DNA from: Rikenellaceae bacterium
GTDB lineage: Bacteria > Bacteroidota > Bacteroidia > Bacteroidales > Rikenellaceae
Assembly (NCBI GenBank): GCA_015060015.1
Contig: SUZG01000005.1
Location: forward strand, 52,875-116,874
DNA length: 64,000 nucleotides
Direction: 5' to 3'
The notes below the pieces were generated by a model. It did no database searches, had not been told where the DNA came from, and worked only from the letters and a program-made list of their open reading frames with translations. How positions within the stretch are numbered: the first letter of the stretch is position 1; every line of letters starts with the position of its first letter. Of the stretch, positions 54,316 through 62,624 are shown in pieces. The position numbers were made by a program, and so were the translations under genes.

Positions 54316-54368
54316 CCCGTGACCTTTTCATTACGAGTGAAACGCTCTACCAACTGAGCTATTGCGGC
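54296..54368 (-). tRNA. tRNA-Thr (anticodon CGT)
   Basis: Minus strand: acceptor gccgcaa/ttgcggc, D arm gctcagttggtagagc, anticodon stem tttca/tgaaa with loop ctCGTaa, T arm acgggttcaagtcccgt, discriminator T. CCA not encoded. Confidence 0.93.
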
Positions 54369-54421
54369 AACACCCTCACGACCAGATAATTACACACAGC
54401 AAAGTTTGAAATTACAATCTA

Positions 54422-54443
54422 TGGTAACACATTTGGTAACACA
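54422..54443. repeat. Short direct repeat TGGTAACACA x2
   Basis: TGGTAACACA at 54422-54431 and 54434-54443, just upstream of tRNA-Thr. Possible protein-binding site or decayed end of a mobile element; nothing else is recognisable in 54444-54559. Confidence 0.45.
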
Positions 54444-54559
54444 AAATCAAGAATCTGCTGGTTATACAATATAATATATTTCGTTGCTCTTGCACTGCAA
54501 GAACTCACAAGCAGTGGTAAGTCTTAGTAATATTTAACTATTATAGATAAATAGGGGTA

Positions 54560-55411
54560 TTATTTCCTCTTATTCATCTTTTCGATATAGCCATTTACAA
54601 CCTCTAATCCAGCGTTACAATATTCGGCATTGCCGCCGTTTCGCAGTTCGGTTTCCAACAAAGTTTTTGCTTCACGCAGCAATTTTAGCGACATTTCATC
54701 ATCTCCTTTTGCGTAGTACACTTCGGCTTTTCGTGTTGCGATTAGTGCTTGTGTAGGTTTACTTGGATTGGGTTCAACAACGGCAAACCATCTATCTATC
54801 AAAGTGAGCATATCATCGTGACGGTCTGTTACGTGATATAAAGTTCGTAGCATGCGATAGGAGTACTCAAAATAAGTTGTAGCCGTTTCATTATCAGGAT
54901 TCAGAACAACTAATTGAGCCTCAAAAATCATAAAATCAAACTCCAGCGCTTCTATCATCAGTGCCTGGGCTTCGGCCTCTGGCAACGCTTCGTATGCAAG
55001 GTAGCCGAGCACCTCATCATGAAACCTGAAACGCACTATGGAATGCGACAATGCAATATTTATATTGGCTTGATTCTCGCGGTAAAAATTCAGAGCCTCT
55101 ACAACTTTATCCTCGTTACATAAATGCACGAACTTATGCCAAGCCTCATCAGCCTCGCGATATGTATCTTTCATCACTTTGGCGGCCTGTTCAAGAGAAG
55201 CCCCCTCCTGGTCGGCATATATCTGGCTTGCTGTATCATATTTCGAAGAACTATCGCCCATTAAGGCCAAGTTCATACTATCGAGTTGCAACATCAACTC
55301 CACACTCTCATTTTTCGGCTCAATCGGCCATTGGGTTGTTTCATTTTGATTGTTTCTTGCGCCACAAGCCGCTAAGATCAAGAAGACAAATACATAAGCA
55401 AGTTTTTTCAT
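54560..55411 (-). CDS. Lipoprotein of unknown function (283 aa)
   Basis: Lipobox LAAC (Cys16), then a helical body. The C-terminal half (TYFEYSYRMLRTLYHVTDRHDDMLTLIDRWFAVVEPNPSKPTQALIATRKAEVYYAKGDDEMSLKLLREAKTLLETEL) looks like TPR repeats. No enzymatic motif. Last gene of the eight-gene minus-strand array, 19 bases after the 591-residue lipoprotein gene. Confidence 0.65.
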   Translation of the reverse strand: MKKLAYVFVFLILAACGARNNQNETTQWPIEPKNESVELMLQLDSMNLALMGDSSSKYDTASQIYADQEGASLEQAAKVMKDTYREADEAWHKFVHLCNEDKVVEALNFYRENQANINIALSHSIVRFRFHDEVLGYLAYEALPEAEAQALMIEALEFDFMIFEAQLVVLNPDNETATTYFEYSYRMLRTLYHVTDRHDDMLTLIDRWFAVVEPNPSKPTQALIATRKAEVYYAKGDDEMSLKLLREAKTLLETELRNGGNAEYCNAGLEVVNGYIEKMNKRK

Positions 55412-55430
55412 GGTTGCAATGTTTAATTGT

Positions 55431-57206
55431 TTAATATAGTATAATCTCTTTCCCGTAAAAATGTATGTATGCCGAATCGATAACCATATCCATCTTCTCC
55501 TCCGTATTATAGTGGCGTATAAGTTTGCCTGCTGGCGTATGGCTTAATGAATCAGGGTAATAAAACGAAGTGATGTTATGCGATTTTGCAAAGACTATTC
55601 GGTCGGCATCGTCTGCTCTATTACCACATTTTAGAGTTATGGACTTCCTATTAAAATCCACTTTGATATTTTCGCTATCCATATGCGAAAATGGCAAATA
55701 TTCTTTTAATTCAAGTCCTATGGAGGTAATGTCATAAACCCATCGTTGGGATGAATCGTCACTCGGATTATAAAAATTATCTACAATAAGTTCATCTTTG
55801 CCATCGAAGTCGATATCTACAAACTGAAATGGATCATGATTCGATAAGAATTGTTGTTTATCATCGCTTTCAAACTTGTAGTCTATGTGATAAACGGCGT
55901 TATTGGGATGAGTCGTAACACCCTCGCCATATATCAAATCACACATTGTGATATTAGAAAAATACTCTTCCTGTAAAACATAAAACTTCTTACCCAATGA
56001 TTTGTTGTTAAAATGAATTAAAACCCCACCCGAAGCAGAGGCTTCATCATCATATTGCAACCAAAGCATCGTAATCTCATATCCCTCTAAAAGATGGTCA
56101 TATTTGAAATATACCTTATGGTTTTTATCTAAATATAGGCCTTCTGATTTAGCTACCCTATTAAGACTTTCCACCCAAGGTTTGTCTCCTTCTGCGATTA
56201 CATATTCCTTCTGTTCTGCATTTGGAGTTTCCGACTTTTCCCTCTTCGATGCAGGCTTGTCATTTGCACTATCGTCATTATCAAAGTGTTTGTCATATGC
56301 TGATTCATTAACGGAACTCTTATTTACCAAAACATTCTTGGGTTTATATGTCCTTACGACACTCCCCTCTCGTTCTTCGATTTTGTATAATGTGTAGCCA
56401 TTCCCATATTCATTTTTGCGATAATATTTTCTTGTATCATCTTCGGCGCCTCCAATACCTATGGTTATAATTTCGTCTTCACCGATATACGACCACATAT
56501 CTATTTCATTGAATGGCTCCTGATGTGTAATTTGATATAATGCTCCTTGTTCGTAATTCAAATCACAGCCTCCTTCACGAACTAAAAATTGATACGCATG
56601 AGTTCGCCGTTGTCCCTGCGCCCACATCGTAAGCACTAAATACTTTCGGTTATTTAAGAAAAAGAATGGGAGATCATCCTCTCGCAAATTTTTGAGTTCC
56701 GCATTTGGATATTCCAACTCATACAGATACGATGGATCGAATTTTTTATTATCCGAATCAAGCCCAATATTACCAGGAAGAAAAAACATACTATGAACAA
56801 TCGAAAAAGAGTCATTCTTCGATCTAAAATTCAATATGGCTTTGCCGATAATCCTGTTCATATAGCCGACATATTCGGGCTGCCAAAATGCCGACACCTG
56901 ATAGCCCGCAATAGGATTGGTAAATACAATGCGAATCAGTGAGTCTTGTGGCGATGAAGCAAACTCCTTCTGCGACGCAACTAATTTATAGTATTGCAGC
57001 ACTTCCTCCAAAGAATCCACCTTGTAATAGTTACGACGCATTATGGAGTCTGTGATCCGTTCTGCATTTTTCGCCAAATAAGTCTGCATTTGCTCTTGAT
57101 ATTGTTCTCGATATTCTGCTCGTATTTTTGCTCGATATCTTAATGTCGACTCTGGCCCACACGACACAACAATAATAAGGCTAAGTATAGGTAATAGATA
57201 TTTCAT
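55431..57206 (-). CDS. Lipoprotein with internal duplication (591 aa)
   Basis: Lipobox VVSC (Cys16). A charged helical stalk (residues about 22-75) leads to two similar beta-rich halves: NPIAGYQVSAFWQPEYVGYM near 100 and LLEGYEITMLWLQYDDEA near 385. The second half contains VDIDFDGKDELIVDNF, an FG-GAP/calcium-loop-like motif. The halves are joined by a low-complexity acidic/Lys linker (NDDSANDKPASKREKSETPNAEQ). Function unknown; exposed on the cell envelope. Confidence 0.6.
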   Translation of the reverse strand: MKYLLPILSLIIVVSCGPESTLRYRAKIRAEYREQYQEQMQTYLAKNAERITDSIMRRNYYKVDSLEEVLQYYKLVASQKEFASSPQDSLIRIVFTNPIAGYQVSAFWQPEYVGYMNRIIGKAILNFRSKNDSFSIVHSMFFLPGNIGLDSDNKKFDPSYLYELEYPNAELKNLREDDLPFFFLNNRKYLVLTMWAQGQRRTHAYQFLVREGGCDLNYEQGALYQITHQEPFNEIDMWSYIGEDEIITIGIGGAEDDTRKYYRKNEYGNGYTLYKIEEREGSVVRTYKPKNVLVNKSSVNESAYDKHFDNDDSANDKPASKREKSETPNAEQKEYVIAEGDKPWVESLNRVAKSEGLYLDKNHKVYFKYDHLLEGYEITMLWLQYDDEASASGGVLIHFNNKSLGKKFYVLQEEYFSNITMCDLIYGEGVTTHPNNAVYHIDYKFESDDKQQFLSNHDPFQFVDIDFDGKDELIVDNFYNPSDDSSQRWVYDITSIGLELKEYLPFSHMDSENIKVDFNRKSITLKCGNRADDADRIVFAKSHNITSFYYPDSLSHTPAGKLIRHYNTEEKMDMVIDSAYIHFYGKEIILY

Positions 57207-57229
57207 GGTTATAATAATTTATTTCTTTT

Positions 57230-57250
57230 TTACTTTTTCTTCAATTCTCT
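57230..57250 (-). repeat. Remnant of an ADP-ribosylglycohydrolase 3' end (third copy)
   Basis: 21 bases, ttactttttcttcaattctct, identical to 58108-58128. On the minus strand they read RELKKK-stop, the C-terminal tail of the glycohydrolase. Confidence 0.55.
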
Positions 57251-57318
57251 GTCATTACAAGTAACAAGTCTGTTACGATGATGATTATTGAATTGGCAGA
57301 AATTTATATCGTCAAGAA

Positions 57319-58080
57319 TTAAATTGTCGCTGTAAATATTGGTTTTGAATTGGTTATATCATTCTGCAAACAATCTATGAGTTTGTCGATTCCTTTAGTG
57401 GCAACATCTTTTATAATTGTATAACCATCTAATTCTGTATTGGGGTCAATTATATAGCGAGGAATATCCGTGCGAGCCTTGCGAATCAATGTAGACGCAG
57501 GAAAAACTTGCAAAGATGTGCCAATAATGACAAAAATATCAGCAGACTTGATAACTCCTGCTACTTTATCTTGTTCAGTCAAGAACTCTCCAAACATTGT
57601 TATGTATGGTCGCAACTGAGAACCATCTGCGGCTTTATCTCCCCATTTTATAGGTTTTCCCAAAGGATAAGTTTGAATACAATCAAGAGATAGTCTATTA
57701 TCCGATGATGTCACTTTTGTAAGTTCGCCGTGCAAATGTATTACATTCGTGCTACCTGCACGCTCGTGTAAATTATCTACATTTTGAGTAATGACGGATA
57801 CATCAGCCCATTTTTCCAACTCTGCAATCATTCGATGAGCGTGATTCGGCTCTGCTTCCAAACACGCGTAGCGGTATTCATTCACAAGGACAAGAACGGT
57901 TTGTGGGTCTTCGTAAAATTTTCCAACGCTCAATTGTGATGATTCATTATTATATATACCATTATCGCCACGATAAATAGGCATACCGCTCTCTGCACTA
58001 ATGCCTGCACCTGTAAAGAATACAATATGTTTATCGGAACGGCGCCTCCACACATTTAGATGTTTATATTTCGTCTGCAT
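57319..58080 (-). CDS. Sirtuin-family NAD-dependent deacylase
   Basis: 253 residues: FFTGAGISAESGMPIYRG (NAD loop), TQNVDNLHERAG, catalytic His117 in HLHGEL, and IGTSLQVFPASTLI. The Cys4 zinc site of classical sirtuins is missing; the corresponding region reads VTSSDNRLSLDCIQTYPLGKP. It may remove acyl groups from proteins or act on ADP-ribose compounds. It sits in an array with an ADP-ribosylglycohydrolase, so NAD/ADP-ribose chemistry is a shared theme. Confidence 0.82.
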   Translation of the reverse strand: MQTKYKHLNVWRRRSDKHIVFFTGAGISAESGMPIYRGDNGIYNNESSQLSVGKFYEDPQTVLVLVNEYRYACLEAEPNHAHRMIAELEKWADVSVITQNVDNLHERAGSTNVIHLHGELTKVTSSDNRLSLDCIQTYPLGKPIKWGDKAADGSQLRPYITMFGEFLTEQDKVAGVIKSADIFVIIGTSLQVFPASTLIRKARTDIPRYIIDPNTELDGYTIIKDVATKGIDKLIDCLQNDITNSKPIFTATI

Positions 58081-58107
58081 AATAGTCTGTGGTACTAATT
58101 GTCATAT

Positions 58108-58149
58108 TTACTTTTTCTTCAATTCTCTACCGTCGAAGCGGTTGATTAT
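58108..58149 (-). pseudogene. Remnant of an ADP-ribosylglycohydrolase gene 3' end
   Basis: On the minus strand the bases straight after the MreB-like stop read IINRFDGRELKKK-stop, the same C-terminus as the intact glycohydrolase gene (IINRFDGRELKK-stop). Homology continues past the stop, 52 bp in total (58098-58149 against 58975-59026, about 46 identical). Confidence 0.8.
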
Positions 58150-58965
58150 CTATATTGTATCTTTGGGTGTAAAATATCCTTTGTATCGTTCATCAACAGC
58201 CATTTTCTTCAAGCCAAGCAATGCGATACAATCGGGATTATCGGGTACAAAGGCGGTACAAGTTTCCGATTCATTAAAGCGTCTGCAATATAGATATATA
58301 TCATCACAATCGCCGACAATATGAAGCGTGGGGTGAGTCGCATGAATCTTGGAAAGAACATTTTGTACCACATCATCTTCCCAAGCATAAAGCCACTCTG
58401 AGTTGACAAGTTTCCCTTCGGCTATTGTGGACAGCTCAATTCCATAATGGAACCGCCCACTGCAGGTGCGATTACCTCGCGTATCGCAATGTATATCCAC
58501 GATGTGAATTGGCTCAGTTAGATATATATCCAACCCTATACCCAAGGCAATGGCTATCGGCTTAAAGACCATTGATACCGAAGCAACTTCATTAATGTGC
58601 TCGATGCTATCACTCAGTGCTTTTATTTCGCTGTTTGTTGATGTAGGCGAGATTGTTGTGTATATATTTAGTCTTTCACCGTTAAAGTGTCGTGATATCA
58701 TTCCTTTGACCAAAGCCTCCACGCCTCTAAAATCGGCTAAAACATCTTCTTTGATAGGCCAAATAACTCTTTGGCAATTGTCGCAAAATCCTCTGTTACT
58801 GATGCTATATATCTCTTTTTTATCTTGCGTAATAACACATACGCAGGAATCTTTTATCACAATTTCCCCATTTTCTTTAAGTATATAACTATGTCTATCT
58901 CCCAATTGCAGCATAACAGGTTGTGCTGTTTGTGCAAAACATCTTGTGAATTTGTCTAACTTCAT
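58150..58965 (-). CDS. Divergent MreB/actin-like protein
   Basis: 271 residues. The order of MreB blocks is recognisable: VIWPIKEDVLADFRGVEALVKGMISRHF (compare RPMKDGVIADF..TEKML), then NIYTTISP, then SVSMVFKPIAIALGIGLDIYLTEPIHIVDIHC (compare LIEEPMAAAIGAGLPV..GSMVVDIGGG). Both phosphate loops are degenerate: QLGDRHSY for DLGTANT, VDIHCDTRGN for VDIGGGTTEV, so ATP use is doubtful. It is 70 residues shorter than MreB and has a CDNC insertion. Role unknown. Confidence 0.6.
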   Translation of the reverse strand: MKLDKFTRCFAQTAQPVMLQLGDRHSYILKENGEIVIKDSCVCVITQDKKEIYSISNRGFCDNCQRVIWPIKEDVLADFRGVEALVKGMISRHFNGERLNIYTTISPTSTNSEIKALSDSIEHINEVASVSMVFKPIAIALGIGLDIYLTEPIHIVDIHCDTRGNRTCSGRFHYGIELSTIAEGKLVNSEWLYAWEDDVVQNVLSKIHATHPTLHIVGDCDDIYLYCRRFNESETCTAFVPDNPDCIALLGLKKMAVDERYKGYFTPKDTI

Positions 58966-58987
58966 ACTTTAGATATTGTCATATTTG

Positions 58988-61009
58988 TTATTTCTTCAAT
59001 TCTCGGCCGTCGAAGCGGTTGATTATATCAAGCATATCTGCGGGCAGGTATTTTACTGCTTTTTCAACTATCCAGTCGGGTATGCCGTAGTAGGCGGCGG
59101 CGATGCCTCCTGTCATACAGGCGATTGTGTCGCTGTCGCCACCCAGCGAGATAGCCAAGCGGATTGCAGACTCATAATCGGTACTGTCCAGGAAGGCAAT
59201 AATCGCTTCGGGGCAAGAGCCTTGGCAAGTTTCATCAAACCCATAATCAGGGCGTATATCATCGCAAGTGCGTTGCAGGTCATAGCCAAAAGTTTGCTCT
59301 ATATAGTATCGAATATCATCTTTGGGTTTTGATTGGCGAGCCAAGAATATCGCTGCTGCAATAGCTTGTGCACCCTTAATACCCTCAGGGTGGTTGTGAG
59401 AAACCTCGGCCGACTGCTTGGCAAGGTCAAGAGCCTCATCAAGCGTTCTTGCAATATATCCGCAAGGGCTGACTCGCATACCCGCACCATTACCGAACGA
59501 ATTGTAAGGTTTCTTTTCACTCTCATCCAATGGGAATAACCAACGGTAAAACATTCCACCGTAACCTCTATTGGGGTATTCATTAGCCCAATCTCGCATA
59601 ATATTAGGTAACGAAGTGCCATTCATTAGCCAATCGGCGACTGCAATCGTCATTACGGTATCATCCGTAAAATAATCTGATGCCGCAAAGAGGTCTATAT
59701 CGGTTGATTTCTCATTACGGAACTCAAAACTCGACCCTGCAATATCGCCGAGTATGGCACCCAGAATGCCACCTTTGCTAATAGGGCATAAATCAATCTT
59801 TTTGAGTAGTGCATTTAACTCCGAGATATCCTTTATAAACACTTCTCTTACATCGGGATGTACTGCATCATAGCGTATCTCTGATATTATACCAGCTGCT
59901 TGTAAACGATCTATTATTTCATCTGCTCTTTCATAGCCAACGCCATATTTCTTCATAACATCAACAAATGAATAATTAAGCCCATTTCTTACGGCATCAA
60001 ACGCACACAATCTAAATAATGTGTTTTTATTTATAGGACCGCCACCAACATACTTCCTTAAATACACAGCTTCAATCGCTACATCCATCCAATCCCTATC
60101 CGTAAGAGTATTATCCTGCTCCAGGCTACAATATCCTAATTCAGGGTTTTGTCCCATCAAGGTTTGATATATCTTGTATATCGAATCGTGAAGAAGTCTA
60201 TATGTGCTATCCTTATAAAAAATATAATGCCAGCCTTCGGGAGCAGTATTGTGTTCACGATAATACAACAATTGAGGCACAATCTCTTCTAACACATCTT
60301 GATCCAAAACGAACTCTCTTGTGTCAAGTATGAATCGATGTCCGCAGTTTGATACCATTTCTAAGGTACAGGATGATGGCATTCCGCACTCTTCTGTGTA
60401 GCTTATTCCTACCATATCTAATGGCATATACTCCTTATAGTTTTCAGGAGTTAAACGAACTCGTTTCCAAGAATCAGATTTAGCCTTACTTGTACTTCCT
60501 ATATTATTCGGTTCTTCTTGAGGTTTATACTCCTGCGGCAAAAGATTTTTAATTGTCAATTCGCATCGCGTGCCGTCGTAGTACTTTTCAAGCACTTGTG
60601 CGAAGATATCGTTTGGGCAGACCAAATCAAATAGCGTCATTGATGAACGCACTTTCATCGCATCAAGTTCGCCGAAAATATCTCTCACGCCCTTACCCTC
60701 GACTGCGAGTAATGCTTCGGCACACTCTCTTAAACGCTTGCCCAATTTAGGGTGTGCGAGGTAGTGTTTTGCTTCCTGCATATCCTCGATCCCATAATAG
60801 TCGGCAAAGGCACTCTTACCCAAGCCTTTTAATTGAGGGAATGTGTACCATATCCAATGCGTCTGCTTTTTACCCGCCTTTATCTCTGCGAGAGCAATTT
60901 CATAATTTTTGTTCTGTGCTTCAACAAAGCGATACAATGGGTCTTGTTTCTGCTCCTTATTCCAGAAACTTGAAATTTTCTCAAAAAGTTTTGATATAAG
61001 GTTTTTCAT
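58988..61009 (-). CDS. DUF1810 - winged helix - ADP-ribosylglycohydrolase fusion
   Basis: 673 residues in three parts. Residues about 22-155 are DUF1810 (DPLYRFVEAQNKNYEIALAEIKAGKKQTHWIWYTFPQLKGLG). About 345-395 resemble the FtsK gamma winged helix (DVMKKYGVGYERADEIIDRLQAAGIISE). About 412-665 are an ADP-ribosylglycohydrolase with DYFTDDTVMTIA and ISLGGDSDTIACMTGGIAAAYYG (metal aspartates). It probably removes ADP-ribose from a target. The 201-residue membrane gene ends 3 bases upstream, so they are coupled. Confidence 0.8.
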   Translation of the reverse strand: MKNLISKLFEKISSFWNKEQKQDPLYRFVEAQNKNYEIALAEIKAGKKQTHWIWYTFPQLKGLGKSAFADYYGIEDMQEAKHYLAHPKLGKRLRECAEALLAVEGKGVRDIFGELDAMKVRSSMTLFDLVCPNDIFAQVLEKYYDGTRCELTIKNLLPQEYKPQEEPNNIGSTSKAKSDSWKRVRLTPENYKEYMPLDMVGISYTEECGMPSSCTLEMVSNCGHRFILDTREFVLDQDVLEEIVPQLLYYREHNTAPEGWHYIFYKDSTYRLLHDSIYKIYQTLMGQNPELGYCSLEQDNTLTDRDWMDVAIEAVYLRKYVGGGPINKNTLFRLCAFDAVRNGLNYSFVDVMKKYGVGYERADEIIDRLQAAGIISEIRYDAVHPDVREVFIKDISELNALLKKIDLCPISKGGILGAILGDIAGSSFEFRNEKSTDIDLFAASDYFTDDTVMTIAVADWLMNGTSLPNIMRDWANEYPNRGYGGMFYRWLFPLDESEKKPYNSFGNGAGMRVSPCGYIARTLDEALDLAKQSAEVSHNHPEGIKGAQAIAAAIFLARQSKPKDDIRYYIEQTFGYDLQRTCDDIRPDYGFDETCQGSCPEAIIAFLDSTDYESAIRLAISLGGDSDTIACMTGGIAAAYYGIPDWIVEKAVKYLPADMLDIINRFDGRELKK

Positions 61010-61012
61010 AAT

Positions 61013-61618
61013 TTATCCCCAAATGATATATTTCAATAACCAAATCAGACAGAATACGGCCAGTGCTAATAATCCTATTTTGTAATTTCGACGCACTTTA
61101 TCCAAATGTTCGTTGGCCTTCATTCGTTCATGGTTGCGTCGTAGTTCTTGCATATCATTCCTAAATTGTGCCTCTGCCTCATCCATAGTCATCCCGTTTT
61201 CTGCATTGGATGGATAAGGGTCATATTCTATTCGAATGTTTTTGAACTCAATTCCATATATGTTCTCGAATATATAAACTATCTCATCTGCAATAAACGC
61301 AGTTGTAATATGACTTTCGATGAGTTTGCCATAGTGCCCATTTATATCGACCTGCTTATTGTCGTCGGTCCATTCGTTCCAAACATCAATAGCATAACCG
61401 ATTGAACGAAATTCGTTCTCTTTGTTTTCTATTAATGGTGTTGTATGATGCGACGCTACTTCTATATATAATTCATCTGCTTTCGATTGAGAGTAGATTG
61501 ATTGAGAGAATTGCACATAGTGATTATATCCCTTTATACCAACAATGGCATAACCCCATTCCTGATTACGGACATTGGAAATAGCGTCTAGTAGTTTATT
61601 GTAATCTTGCTTAGTCAT
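61013..61618 (-). CDS. Tail-anchored protein of unknown function (201 aa)
   Basis: A soluble N-terminal domain (residues 1-145; YAIVGIKGYNHYVQFSQSIYSQSKADELYIEVASHHTTPL) is followed by a charged helix (DEAEAQFRNDMQELRRNHERMKANEHLDKVRRNYK) and one C-terminal membrane helix (about 180-199). No motif is recognised. The N-terminal domain has the size and look of small immunity/chaperone-like domains. It is 3 bases from the glycohydrolase fusion. Confidence 0.6.
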   Translation of the reverse strand: MTKQDYNKLLDAISNVRNQEWGYAIVGIKGYNHYVQFSQSIYSQSKADELYIEVASHHTTPLIENKENEFRSIGYAIDVWNEWTDDNKQVDINGHYGKLIESHITTAFIADEIVYIFENIYGIEFKNIRIEYDPYPSNAENGMTMDEAEAQFRNDMQELRRNHERMKANEHLDKVRRNYKIGLLALAVFCLIWLLKYIIWG

Positions 61619-61649
61619 AATTTTCTAATTTACAGTTTCTTGACTCTCT

Positions 61650-62459
61650 TTAATCGTTAGTCGCCCATCTTGCCCTGCGGCCGAATAATCGCTTTATATT
61701 TTGCCATAGGTCGTAGCGGGCAAAAGAACTGTGAGTGATTTTTAGTTCCTTGTCGGCAACGGGTTGCGTGTAATGGGGCTTGATCCACAAAGTGTCTTGC
61801 GTAGTGGCATTTACGATATAATCCTCGCCTTTGTAAAACTTCTCGCCACGGAAAAACTCGTCATCTTTATCCACCCTTGACAAAAGGTAGTATAGCCCAT
61901 AATCTCTGATGAGATATTCCGAAACATCATCGCCGACTTGCCAATCATCGGGCATACTATAATAGTGTTCAGTATGACTTCGTTCCATAAAGTAAAGATG
62001 TGGTGAGGCAATCGCAAAATCAATGAGTAACACGGCCACCCATAGCGCGACCTTGCTTATGCGAGCAATGCTTGCTTGCGGGTTGTGCTTTATCATCAAT
62101 GGCAGAATCGCTGCGACAAGAATCATCACAAAAGCGAAAATGCGTCTCCCGATATAATATACCTGAAAAGAGAAGCCAATCGATTCACCTTCTAACTTGA
62201 ACAGCAACATCATTACGGCATAAACCAACCATAGTATAGCGAACACGACCTGCTTAACTGGCGTTGGCGACTTGCGGATATTTAGCCACACAAGCCCCGA
62301 GGTTACCAAAAGGAGTAAAATGCTATCGATACCAACCTCCACCCAAACATCAGGGGATGTTACGATTATGGTAGCGATATAGACAAGATAGAGAACAATA
62401 GTGCCAGCCAAAGTGCCATAGCCAGCAAAGAACGGTTTAGAGGAGGTGTTTGATGTCAT
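61650..62459 (-). CDS. Membrane protein of unknown function (269 aa)
   Basis: About five membrane helices (residues 14-33, 40-58, 68-86, 105-125, 136-155) followed by a soluble C-terminal domain of about 110 residues (SHTEHYYSMPDDWQVGDDVSEYLIRDYGLYYLLSRVDKDDEFFRGEKFYKGEDYIV). No family recognised. Co-directional with the array; 31 bases before the 201-residue gene. Confidence 0.6.
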   Translation of the reverse strand: MTSNTSSKPFFAGYGTLAGTIVLYLVYIATIIVTSPDVWVEVGIDSILLLLVTSGLVWLNIRKSPTPVKQVVFAILWLVYAVMMLLFKLEGESIGFSFQVYYIGRRIFAFVMILVAAILPLMIKHNPQASIARISKVALWVAVLLIDFAIASPHLYFMERSHTEHYYSMPDDWQVGDDVSEYLIRDYGLYYLLSRVDKDDEFFRGEKFYKGEDYIVNATTQDTLWIKPHYTQPVADKELKITHSSFARYDLWQNIKRLFGRRARWATND

Positions 62460-62512
62460 AGTATGGTATTATTTAAGGGGTTAATCGTTTATCTCTATTG
62501 GGTGTGTGTATA

Positions 62513-62546
62513 TGAAATCCCGCTCGACAACCCGAGCAGGATTCCA
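62513..62546 (-). terminator. Possible terminator of the WG-repeat gene
   Basis: Stem aatcccgctcg / cgagcaggatt with a short loop; on the minus strand it is followed by a weak T-run only. The rest of 62460-62624 shows nothing. Confidence 0.4.
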
Positions 62547-62624
62547 CTAACAAAGTTCCGAAAAAATCGTTAAAAAAATCGCGTTTTCATCTACTGTTCA
62601 AGAATTTATCAAATGTAAAAGCTT

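Noticed and set aside
54151-54357. 68-aa ORF across the tRNA-Thr repeats
   Set aside because: It runs through the tRNA gene and repeat remnants; no protein features.
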